Below are positions 7,210 through 13,051 of a stretch of DNA of 13,197 nucleotides, one piece after another. Source of the stretch: Bacillota bacterium. Its GTDB lineage: Bacteria; Bacillota; UBA4882; UBA8346. Both the position numbers and the translations under genes were made by a program. The stretch is from positions 1-13,197 of the forward strand of contig JAEZJK010000024.1 of assembly GCA_023415835.1 (NCBI GenBank), read 5' to 3'. The notes under the pieces were generated by a model. The model ran no database searches and was not told the origin of the DNA. It saw only the letters and a program-made list of their open reading frames with translations. Each line of letters begins with the position of its first letter. Position 1 is the stretch's first letter.

Positions 7210-8022
7210 ATGAGTTTATTGCCACATGAATTTTTCAGTAAAAATATTGCCCGGTGCAATCAAAATTTTCTAATCGCCAATCTATTATTCACTCTGGTTT
7301 TGTTCGCCATCATCAAACTTTATTTCTCACAATTCTTCTCTAACATGATCTTAGGGCCTTTTCCTATGGATGGCCTTTCTTTGCAAGCGGTTTCGAAATC
7401 AAACTATACATATAATCCTGATCTTGGGGAAGATTGTTACATTATTGGGAACAAGTATTACTTTCGTGTCAAAGGGGAAATAGTCCGTGATTATGTTACG
7501 GCAAGTAAAGGTAAGATCAGAAACTGGGGAGAATATATTGCCGCATTTTATCCTTTGATCAAATATGGGGATAAGTATTTGTTAGTAGGCTCTCCTTCCC
7601 CTAAAATTAAAGAAACATATAAGGGTATTCTAATCCCTGTCGCCCCTAAAATTGCCTGGGAGATTGAAAGAAGTTCCGGAGGGAAGATTGCCCAGGCTGA
7701 TTTGTTCCCTTATATGCTCAGCGCTACCGGAAAATATCAAGATAGGATCAAATTCAGGATGTCCATCTTCACTGTTTTACTTGGAATCAACTTGTTTAAC
7801 TATTTTCGGGTTTGCAATCGAATCAGGGATATCAAGAACCATCCCTTATACAAACATCTCGGCCGTTATGGCAGCGAGCCGGAAGTAATCGCTACCATAA
7901 ATGAAGAGGTTAAACAAGCAGGCGGGAAAGTCCCTAATCAAGGTTTAACCACTCCAAGTTGGATCATTCGAAAGAGCTTGTTTAAGCTAGAAATCGAGAG
8001 AAATCCGGTGTGTAGGATCTAG
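7210..8022 (+). CDS. Unrecognised two-helix membrane protein with a large external domain
   Basis: I do not recognise the function. The 270-residue product has a first membrane segment at about 20-44, a region of about 140 residues that should lie outside the membrane, a second membrane segment at about 183-202, and a basic cytoplasmic tail. The tail contains HPLYKHLGRYG (211-221) and then EVIATINEEV, a pattern I associate loosely with uncharacterised Firmicutes membrane proteins. The ATG at 7210 touches GAAAGGG directly, which is too close; the in-frame TTG at 7219 has better spacing and may be the true start, three codons later. Conversely the frame is open upstream to 7033, so the protein could be longer. 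Base composition is more AT-rich than the liv genes. It is followed by a convergent terminator. Confidence 0.7.
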   Translation: MSLLPHEFFSKNIARCNQNFLIANLLFTLVLFAIIKLYFSQFFSNMILGPFPMDGLSLQAVSKSNYTYNPDLGEDCYIIGNKYYFRVKGEIVRDYVTASKGKIRNWGEYIAAFYPLIKYGDKYLLVGSPSPKIKETYKGILIPVAPKIAWEIERSSGGKIAQADLFPYMLSATGKYQDRIKFRMSIFTVLLGINLFNYFRVCNRIRDIKNHPLYKHLGRYGSEPEVIATINEEVKQAGGKVPNQGLTTPSWIIRKSLFKLEIERNPVCRI

Positions 8023-8085
8023 TAGAAATCGTGCTTAGATCATCATTTGGAGTTATAATAGAGTATAATTTTAATAGATATTATC

Positions 8086-8113
8086 AAAGAACCGTGGTTG
8101 TCCACGGTTCTTT
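8086..8113. terminator. Bidirectional terminator between convergent genes
   Basis: The perfect stem AAGAACCGTGG (8087-8097) / CCACGGTTCTT (8102-8112) has a TTGT loop, T residues on the right, and A residues on the left that give T's on the minus strand. It lies between the membrane-protein gene on plus and the OmpA-domain gene on minus, and probably ends both transcripts. Confidence 0.85.
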
Positions 8114-8133
8114 TCACTGGCCTTACTATTCAC

Positions 8134-8613
8134 TTACCTTCTTACTAACTCCACTCGGCGGTTTTTGGCCCGGCCTTCAGCATTTTCATTGGAGTCCATT
8201 GGAGCGAGCGGACCGACACCGTAGGCCATTAATCGGTATGAAGGTATGCCGTATCGGTGAACCAAGATTGAGACTACTGCTTTGGCCCGTTGCTGAGAAA
8301 GTTTCATGTTATAATCAAAGTTGCCAATCATATCGGTATGACCGACCACATAAAGTTTTAAAACGGTATCGTCTTTCAAGATAGCGGCAATATCATCAAG
8401 GACCGGATCGGATTCCGGTTTAACCACTGCTTGGTTAAAGTCAAAATAAATACCATATACTGCAGTTTTTCCCGTTTCCTGAATATCTTTAATCATCTGT
8501 TCCCGATTACTGCTTCCAGCCTGGGAATCAGACTGAGGTTTAGCAAACACCAAGGTTGAACAAAACAGAATTAAAACTAAACTGCAACCTAATAGCCGTT
8601 TGAATTTGAACAT
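8134..8613 (-). CDS. OmpA-family peptidoglycan-binding protein
   Basis: This is a secreted protein with a C-terminal OmpA-like domain, which binds the diaminopimelate of peptidoglycan in known members. Residues 1-24 form a signal peptide ending VFA before KP; there is no convincing lipobox. A short linker with Ser and Gln follows. The OmpA domain (about 50-159) shows YFDFNQAVVKPES, GHTD (91-94), YN plus LSQQRA (105-110) and NRRVEL (151-156), all at their usual spacing. There is no N-terminal beta-barrel, so this is a soluble or anchored OmpA-domain protein of 159 aa. The start is supported by a perfect AAAAGGAGGT site on the minus strand (8621-8630). It lies 37 bp after the lipoprotein gene and probably shares its transcript. 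The domain is typical of diderm bacteria and unusual in monoderm spore-formers. Confidence 0.9.
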   Translation of the reverse strand: MFKFKRLLGCSLVLILFCSTLVFAKPQSDSQAGSSNREQMIKDIQETGKTAVYGIYFDFNQAVVKPESDPVLDDIAAILKDDTVLKLYVVGHTDMIGNFDYNMKLSQQRAKAVVSILVHRYGIPSYRLMAYGVGPLAPMDSNENAEGRAKNRRVELVRR

Positions 8614-8650
8614 TTTTGGAACCTCCTTTTGGTTACACTGTTCATACTGA

Positions 8651-9274
8651 TTAACGACTTCTCAAGGACGAACCGGTGGATATTTTTTCAAATGATTTTT
8701 GACCGTAACTTCCCATTGGTTTCAAATATAAGTTGGAACTGGCGGAAACGTTAGCGGTAAAACTAATTTTGTTAAATTGGATGGTTACATTATTTTCTCC
8801 ATCCCAAGTTCCGGCGTAAAGAGCGGCCCAATGATCGGCGTAAATTTCACTAGAGGGAATCGAAATATCGGAAGTCAATAGATCGATGCTTTCGTTAATC
8901 TTGAGAGTGGTAATTCTATTGCCGGAGATAGTGATCGTGATTTTATTCTCTCCACTATTATCTATTGCGGAACTACTGCCGCTCTTAACGTTAATAAATT
9001 CAGGATTTTGGCCAGATAATTGTTTCCGTCGGACAATTTCATAAGTGCCTTTATCAGGATCTATGATAATGAGATGGTGATATTCACTCCAACTAGTCAG
9101 GTTGAATACTAAACCATACTCACCGGCGGTAGTAGTAGAGCGGACATAAGTTTCCAAAGTGTACTCAGATGAAAGTCCTAATGGCACCAAAACCAATGCC
9201 GAATAAGCATCGTCCGAGAATTTAAATTGATAATTACCGCCGGTAATTGTGCTGTTTACTCCAGACTCAACCAC
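8651..9274 (-). CDS. C-terminal part of a frameshifted surface lipoprotein (jelly-roll-like domain)
   Basis: This frame continues the protein begun at 9648. It can start formally at a GTG (9272-9274), but no ribosome binding site precedes that codon. The same frame is open further upstream to about 9373, reading YLTGFNEDF and a run of asparagines before VVESG, so coding clearly extends above the GTG. The product is rich in beta strands: GNYQFKFSDDAYSAL, then EYGLVFNLTSWSEYHHLII and a strand series up to VTIQFNKISF. This resembles LamG or DUF1080-type concanavalin-like folds, which bind or process carbohydrates; no catalytic residue can be assigned. I interpret 8651-9648 as a single gene of about 330 codons disrupted between 9322 and 9373. 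The ompA gene follows 37 bp later. Confidence 0.65.
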   Translation of the reverse strand: MVESGVNSTITGGNYQFKFSDDAYSALVLVPLGLSSEYTLETYVRSTTTAGEYGLVFNLTSWSEYHHLIIIDPDKGTYEIVRRKQLSGQNPEFINVKSGSSSAIDNSGENKITITISGNRITTLKINESIDLLTSDISIPSSEIYADHWAALYAGTWDGENNVTIQFNKISFTANVSASSNLYLKPMGSYGQKSFEKISTGSSLRSR

Positions 9275-9321
9275 ATAGCCCCATTCATTGTTATTGTTGT
9301 TAAAATCCTCGTTAAAGCCGG

Positions 9322-9648
9322 TTAAGTAGAAAATTGGGCTGTGGTTATACTTGTCAATATTACGGGTATTGTGTTAAAAGTCCAACCGGTCCGGGATTCA
9401 ACTGTGACCGTATCCGGAGCGGTTAGACCGGATTTTTTAAACTCCCCGTTACTGTCGGTGACTACCGAGCCCCCACTGCTAAAGCTAACTCGGACTCCCT
9501 CAATTCCGCTTTGGCCGTCAGCTGATGTCACAGCGCCGGTTACCGAATAAGTGCCGCCCTCGTCATTACCTCCGCCGCCACCGCATCCTGTGACCGCAAT
9601 AATTAAAACCAGTAAAGTAAGCAATGCCCATTTTTTTGAAGATTTCAA
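9322..9648 (-). CDS. N-terminal part of a frameshifted surface lipoprotein
   Basis: The product starts with a lipoprotein signal: basic MKSSKK, a hydrophobic stretch, and lipobox VTGC with C22, followed by a glycine-rich linker. Residues 33-105 look like a carboxypeptidase-regulatory or Cna-B-like beta sandwich (YSVTGAVTSADGQ, then GVRVSFSSGG and DSNGEFKKSGL), a stalk module of surface proteins. The start is TTG (9646-9648 on plus), behind GGGGGAG about 6 nt away. The frame hits TAA at 9322-9324, while the adjoining frame carries on as a coherent protein to 8651, so a one-base change is likely. It may be a natural pseudogene, a phase-variable gene or a sequencing or assembly error. Confidence 0.7.
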   Translation of the reverse strand: MKSSKKWALLTLLVLIIAVTGCGGGGGNDEGGTYSVTGAVTSADGQSGIEGVRVSFSSGGSVVTDSNGEFKKSGLTAPDTVTVESRTGWTFNTIPVILTSITTAQFST

Positions 9649-9795
9649 TGATACTCCCCCTTAATTTAATAATGGTTTTAACCGATAGAAAGAGAACTTG
9701 TACAACATATCAATACGTTTCAGAAAATATAAATATACTTAAAAGTTTAATTTATACATAAATTGACTAGAGTAACATCCCAAGGTTTTCTTCTC

Positions 9796-9835
9796 GGTCG
9801 AAACCGCTACAATTAGCGGTTTTTCGGCCTTTTTT
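9796..9835 (+). terminator. Strong intrinsic terminator upstream of the spoIIA promoter
   Basis: The inner stem AAACCGCTA (9801-9809) / TAGCGGTTT (9814-9822) with a 4-nt loop is extended by pairing of 9796-9800 with 9825-9829, and T-residues follow at 9830-9835. It points along the plus strand, yet no plus-strand gene lies between 8023 and it. It would stop read-through into spoIIAA, or act as an attenuator if a promoter exists upstream. Confidence 0.8.
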
Positions 9836-9848
9836 GTTATTTTTATGT

Positions 9849-9877
9849 GCAGGAACTAGCGGGACGGTAGCGAATTC
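9849..9877 (+). promoter_or_regulatory. Candidate sigma-H promoter of the spoIIA operon
   Basis: GCAGGAACT (9849-9857) matches the sigma-H -35 pattern RNAGGAWWW with one mismatch. After 11 nt, AGCGAATTC (9869-9877) matches the -10 pattern RNNGAATWW except for its last base. The B. subtilis spoIIA operon is driven by sigma-H with phosphorylated Spo0A, so pattern and position agree. GGTCGAA at 9796-9802 differs by one base from the 0A box TGTCGAA and lies about 47 bp upstream, but it is also part of the terminator stem. Confidence 0.7.
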
Positions 9878-9909
9878 TTTCCAAGAAATTACGTAAAGGA
9901 GGATGCGCT

Positions 9910-10245
9910 TTGTTAATCGAGACCGAACGGATCGGCCCCAACCTCATCGTTCAAGTCGATGGAGAGCTGGATTTGGAAACTTCACCGCTATTCCGGGATA
10001 AGGTTGAAAGTAAATTAAACCAGTATGAAATGATCAACCACCTGATTTTGGATTTGAAAAAAGTTAATTTTATCGATAGTTCCGGGTTGGGGGCGATCTT
10101 GGGAAGATTCAAACGCCTTAGTCAACAAGGGGGCCGGCTTTCGGCGGTCAATGTATCGCCTCAAGTCAAGCGGATCTTCGAATTATCCGGGCTTCTCAAA
10201 ATAATGGAAATATATGTAGATCGCCAACAGGCGCTCAAATCATAA
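9910..10245 (+). CDS. spoIIAA: Anti-sigma F factor antagonist SpoIIAA
   Basis: This is a STAS-domain anti-anti-sigma factor. In its unphosphorylated form it binds SpoIIAB and frees SigF in the forespore; SpoIIAB phosphorylates it and SpoIIE dephosphorylates it. The 111 residues cover one STAS domain with the motif FIDSSGLGAILGRFKRL. The phosphorylated serine corresponds to S57, the first serine of DSSG. SPQVKRIFELSGL near 82-94 is also typical. The start is TTG at 9910, chosen because the perfect site AAAGGAGG (9895-9902) lies 7 nt before it and it is in frame; the nearby ATG at 9903 is out of frame. The candidate sigma-H promoter is 33 bp upstream. spoIIAB follows after 13 nt. Confidence 0.95.
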   Translation: MLIETERIGPNLIVQVDGELDLETSPLFRDKVESKLNQYEMINHLILDLKKVNFIDSSGLGAILGRFKRLSQQGGRLSAVNVSPQVKRIFELSGLLKIMEIYVDRQQALKS

Positions 10246-10258
10246 CGGGGGTAAGAGG

Positions 10259-10708
10259 ATGGTTCAGAATTATATTAAATATGAATTTCCAAGCCTACCC
10301 CAGAATGTGGGGCTTGCGCGGACTATGACCGCTGCGTTTGCCGCTCAATTGGAATTTAACCTGGCGGAGATTGAAGAGATCCGGGTGGCCATCTCGGAAG
10401 CGGTCTCTAATTGTGTAATTCATGGATATCCGGGTAAAACCGGGATTATTCAGTTGGAGTTAGCAGTGATTAAGGATGCTTTAGTCATTACTGTTAAAGA
10501 TTTTGGGAAAGGGATCGCTGATATTGCCCAGGCCAAACAGGCTACATTTTCAACTGATCCGGAGCGGATGGGATTAGGGCTAGTTTTTATGGAGTCATTC
10601 ACGGATCTGATGGAGATTATCTCCAAGCCGAATGAAGGTACTACCGTAATAATGAAAAAGCATCCGGAACGGGGGTTCGCCAATGTTGGGATCTCCCGGA
10701 ATTGTTAA
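10259..10708 (+). CDS. spoIIAB: Anti-sigma F factor and serine kinase SpoIIAB
   Basis: This is a GHKL-type ATPase and kinase that holds SigF inactive and phosphorylates SpoIIAA. The 149-residue protein has the N box with E47 and N51 (ISEAVSNCVIHGY), the G1 box DFGKG (81-85), and the G2 region MGLGLVFM (104-111). The early region VGLARTM contains R21, in the position of a sigma-contact arginine of the B. subtilis protein. Length is normal. It starts with ATG at 10259 behind GGGGGT (10246-10251). Its last 26 bp overlap sigF, so the kinase and its sigma target are translationally coupled, as expected for stoichiometric control. Confidence 0.96.
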   Translation: MVQNYIKYEFPSLPQNVGLARTMTAAFAAQLEFNLAEIEEIRVAISEAVSNCVIHGYPGKTGIIQLELAVIKDALVITVKDFGKGIADIAQAKQATFSTDPERMGLGLVFMESFTDLMEIISKPNEGTTVIMKKHPERGFANVGISRNC

Positions 10709-11459
10709 AAGCGAGTTCAGTTTCACGGAACGGAACTTGCTCACTGATGAAGAGTTTCAACGGCTAATTACCGAATATCATGCCGGTCACCGTGAAGCCA
10801 AGAATTTAATCGTCCAACATAACCTAAGGTTGGTGATGAGCATTGCTCAGCGTTTCACCGGCCGGGGCGAACTGGATGATTTGTTTCAGATTGGTTGTAT
10901 TGGGCTGATGAAGGCGGTCGAAAAATTTGACCCATCCTATGAGGTTAAGTTTTCTACTTACGCGGTCCCGGTCATTATCGGGGAGATTAAACAACACCTC
11001 AGGGACGAAGGACCGATCAAAGTCAGCCGCAGCATCAAAGAGATTGCTATTCGGGTCGAACAAGCCCGGACCGAACTGGCCCATCAATTGGGGAAGGACC
11101 CTACCATCTCCGAACTAGAGGAAGCTACCGGCATCTCCCGGGAAGAGATCGCTGTGGCTATGGAAGCCACTAGGCCCCTCAATTCTCTCCAGGAGATAGT
11201 CAAGGAAGATGAAGGCGACAATCTAGTTAGGGAGCAGTTAATTGGGGAAGACGAAGGGCATTTAAAATGGCTTGAAAACTTCTCCTTGCGGGAAGGAATC
11301 GCCCGGCTGCCCGAACGTTTAAAATACCTGATTGAACTCCGTTTCTTTCAAGAACAGACCCAATCCGAGGTGGCAATGGTTTTTGGGGTATCCCAAGTTC
11401 AAATTTGCCGTTTGGAGAAAGAAGCATTACAGATATTAAAGAAGTTTTTGGAGGAATGA
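10683..11459 (+). CDS. sigF: RNA polymerase sigma-F factor (forespore)
   Basis: This is the first compartment-specific sporulation sigma factor. The 258-residue protein has region 2 (about 40-107) with NLRLVMSIAQRF, DDLFQIG (65-71, core polymerase binding) and FSTYAVPVIIGEI. Region 3 follows at about 112-165 (VSRSIKEIA), and region 4 has the helix-turn-helix QTQSEVAMVFGVSQVQICRLEKEA (about 226-248). The SigF, SigG and SigB families are close, but the position directly after spoIIAA-spoIIAB identifies SigF. The ATG at 10683 lies inside spoIIAB with a GGGGG-type site in front of it. Unlike in Bacillus, no spoVA genes follow. Confidence 0.95.
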   Translation: MLGSPGIVKSEFSFTERNLLTDEEFQRLITEYHAGHREAKNLIVQHNLRLVMSIAQRFTGRGELDDLFQIGCIGLMKAVEKFDPSYEVKFSTYAVPVIIGEIKQHLRDEGPIKVSRSIKEIAIRVEQARTELAHQLGKDPTISELEEATGISREEIAVAMEATRPLNSLQEIVKEDEGDNLVREQLIGEDEGHLKWLENFSLREGIARLPERLKYLIELRFFQEQTQSEVAMVFGVSQVQICRLEKEALQILKKFLEE

Positions 11460-11861
11460 TTTAAACCTGGATTCGGCTAATTAATCCGATATAACAAATA
11501 AGATCCTTGGTGAACCAAAACCAATGCGTAACCAGGGATTTTATATTGTTTTGAAGAGGGCATATTTTTTCAAGTGGATAAGCTCAATTTTTTGATAAAT
11601 TTTTTGCGGGGTAAACCGAAATTAATGGTAAAGGGTAACGTCTCATGGCTAATATTTTCAATTTATTCAAAAGAAAGGCTGATTGATTTTTATGTGAAGG
11701 CGGAAAATGTCCCTCCACTATATATTGCCATCACATAGTAAAGGACGGGAATTTTGGCGGTTTCTATTTCAACCGAAGAGATGGAAAGAATAAAGGAAAT
11801 GTTGGGAAATGTTATTGCCCTTTGAAATAATAGTAATCAAAAGAATTAGAAAGAGGCTATA
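11460..11861. other. 402-bp region after sigF with a palindrome and possible decayed coding sequence
   Basis: No intact gene larger than about 25 codons is convincing. A palindrome lies at 11501-11542. After it, one frame is open from about 11531 to 11732, including GTG at 11574 and ATG at 11625, then meets TAG TAA (11733-11738) and resumes to a stop at 11823-11825. The resumed part reads AVSISTEEMERIKEMLGNV. This could be a worn pseudogene, or the last part may be a micro-ORF from TTG 11754 with AAAGGA 8 nt before it. A hairpin pairs ATGTGAAGGC with GCCATCACAT between 11692 and 11736. Confidence 0.4.
11501..11542 (+). terminator. Probable sigF terminator, copy 1 of a repeated palindrome
   Basis: The arms 11501-11512 and 11531-11542 pair over 12 positions with two G-U pairs, and a T-rich but interrupted tract follows. 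The sequence ATCCTTGGTGA with a matching AACCAGGGAT arm recurs at 12867-12900, so it belongs to a small repeat family. Here it would end the spoIIA operon transcript. Confidence 0.55.
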
Positions 11862-12824
11862 ATGAAGAGATCTGCTGTCAAATTAATCCGTGCGGGTTTA
11901 TTGATGTTTATTTTTAGTATTGCAATAACTGGCTTTTTCGAAGCATCTGGTGTTGAAAGTGAAGATCTTGTCCGTTTAACAATTTTGCATACTAACGATT
12001 TCCATGGTTTTGATTATCATAGGTTGGCCAGGCAAGCGACTATTATCAAATCGATTCGTGCTGAATTAGAAAAAACTGCTGAACGGCATGTTGGAGTTTT
12101 ACAGCTTGAAGCGGGGGATATTTTTGCCAGGGGTCCTTATGCCCGGATATATTTTGGTAAAATCGAGTTTGCGGTATTAAACCTATTGAATTATCATGCA
12201 ATCACTTTGGGTAACAACGAGTTTAAAGCAACCGCTGATATTGATGCTCAAAATCATCTTTTGGCCCGGGTTTCACAGGCTAAACCTCCGGTTCTTTGCG
12301 CCAATGTTTTAAATGGACAAAACGGCAAGTATCTACCGGGAGTGGTTCCGTATACTATCAAGGAATTAAATGGCCTTAAGGTTGGTATTTTTGGCGTTAC
12401 CACTTTAAAGATCGAAAATTATCTTCAAATTAAAGGGCTTAAGGTTGAAGATCCAATTGTAACAGCCCAAAAAATTTACCCTGTCCTATCCGCCCAAGCC
12501 GATATTGTTATAGCGTTGACGCACACCGGTTATTCCCAAGATAAGGTATTGGCGAAAACAATTCCAGGATTAACGGCAATTGTTGGAGGCGACAGTCATA
12601 AAGCTTTGCGCCGGGGTTCGGCGATAAATAATATTCCAATCGTCCAAGCGGGATGTAATGGAAAATACCTAGGCCGGCTTGATTTATATTTGGAGTGCCA
12701 AAATGGTCGATGGATGTTGAAAAAGTACGAGGCTTGCCTGATCCCGATAAATAAAAAAATCCCGGAAGATCCCGAGATTTTAGAGTTGATCAATTCATTT
12801 TTTCTAGAGAAAAGTGCCGCTTAA
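11862..12824 (+). CDS. Exported metallophosphoesterase, 5'-nucleotidase (UshA/YfkN) N-domain type, with altered active site
   Basis: The 320-residue product has a signal peptide or signal anchor (about 1-28) and one calcineurin-like phosphoesterase domain; the C-terminal 5'-nucleotidase domain of full-length enzymes is absent. Active members hydrolyse nucleotides or related phosphoesters outside the membrane with a two-metal centre. The metal motifs seen are ND-F-H (D46, H48), GD (D86), GNNE (117-120), H221 in ALTHTGY, and GDSH (243-246). Two differ from the family pattern: GNHE has become GNNE, losing the catalytic histidine, and GHSH has become GDSH, replacing a metal-binding histidine with aspartate. 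Activity may therefore be weak, changed or absent. It starts with ATG at 11862 behind AAAGAGG. It is a stand-alone gene with no clear promoter, so its link to sporulation is only positional. Confidence 0.85.
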   Translation: MKRSAVKLIRAGLLMFIFSIAITGFFEASGVESEDLVRLTILHTNDFHGFDYHRLARQATIIKSIRAELEKTAERHVGVLQLEAGDIFARGPYARIYFGKIEFAVLNLLNYHAITLGNNEFKATADIDAQNHLLARVSQAKPPVLCANVLNGQNGKYLPGVVPYTIKELNGLKVGIFGVTTLKIENYLQIKGLKVEDPIVTAQKIYPVLSAQADIVIALTHTGYSQDKVLAKTIPGLTAIVGGDSHKALRRGSAINNIPIVQAGCNGKYLGRLDLYLECQNGRWMLKKYEACLIPINKKIPEDPEILELINSFFLEKSAA

Positions 12825-12866
12825 TAATGACATGGATAGTATAAAATTACTCTTTGGTTAAATAAT

Positions 12867-12900
12867 ATCCTTGGTGAATTGTGATGCACAAACCAGGGAT
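12867..12900 (+). promoter_or_regulatory. Stem-loop enclosing the start of the small ORF, copy 2 of the palindrome
   Basis: The arms 12867-12875 and 12892-12900 pair at all nine positions (one G-U), then TTGTG (12879-12883) pairs with CACAA (12887-12891), leaving the ATG at 12884-12886 as a triloop. The GGTGA (12873-12877) that could serve as ribosome binding site is partly in the stem. Formed in the mRNA, it would hide the translation start of the 12884 ORF. It may also be simply the terminator of the phosphoesterase gene. Confidence 0.45.
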
Positions 12901-13051
12901 CTTAATATTTTTGATCGTCATTTTACTTGCTTTGGCTGGATGTTTAGTCTATCTTGCGGTTACTCAACCCAAACTTTCCACCAAAGCAAAATTGGTTGTA
13001 AAACCGGTGAAGCATGTTACTGATGAAAGGGGGAGTATTCTTGACGGTTGA
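12884..13051 (+). CDS. Small membrane-anchored or lipoprotein-like protein (55 aa)
   Basis: This ORF begins MHKPGILIFLIVILLALAGC, a long hydrophobic segment with a lipobox-like LAGC (C20). The hydrophobic run continues past the cysteine (LVYLAV), which is unusual for a lipoprotein and fits a simple membrane anchor equally well. The remaining part (28-55) is basic and then acidic. I do not recognise the family. The start is ATG 12884, or the GTG just before it, with GGTGA 6 nt upstream but inside a hairpin. Its stop overlaps the dodecin start by 11 bp, suggesting the two are expressed together. Confidence 0.55.
   Translation: MHKPGILIFLIVILLALAGCLVYLAVTQPKLSTKAKLVVKPVKHVTDERGSILDG

Noticed and set aside
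8031..8384. 117-codon plus-strand ORF
   Set aside because: It crosses the bidirectional terminator and is antisense to the well-supported OmpA-domain gene.
1570..9840. A mobile element or prophage bounded by direct repeats between dacF and spoIIAA
   Set aside because: No transposase, integrase or tRNA is present, and I saw no matching direct repeats at the two ends.
1934..11729. Shared 13-mer CACTATATATTGC at 1934-1946 and 11717-11729, each beside a hairpin arm
   Set aside because: A single AT-rich 13-mer match is expected about once by chance in a window of this size, and the hairpin arms themselves do not match.
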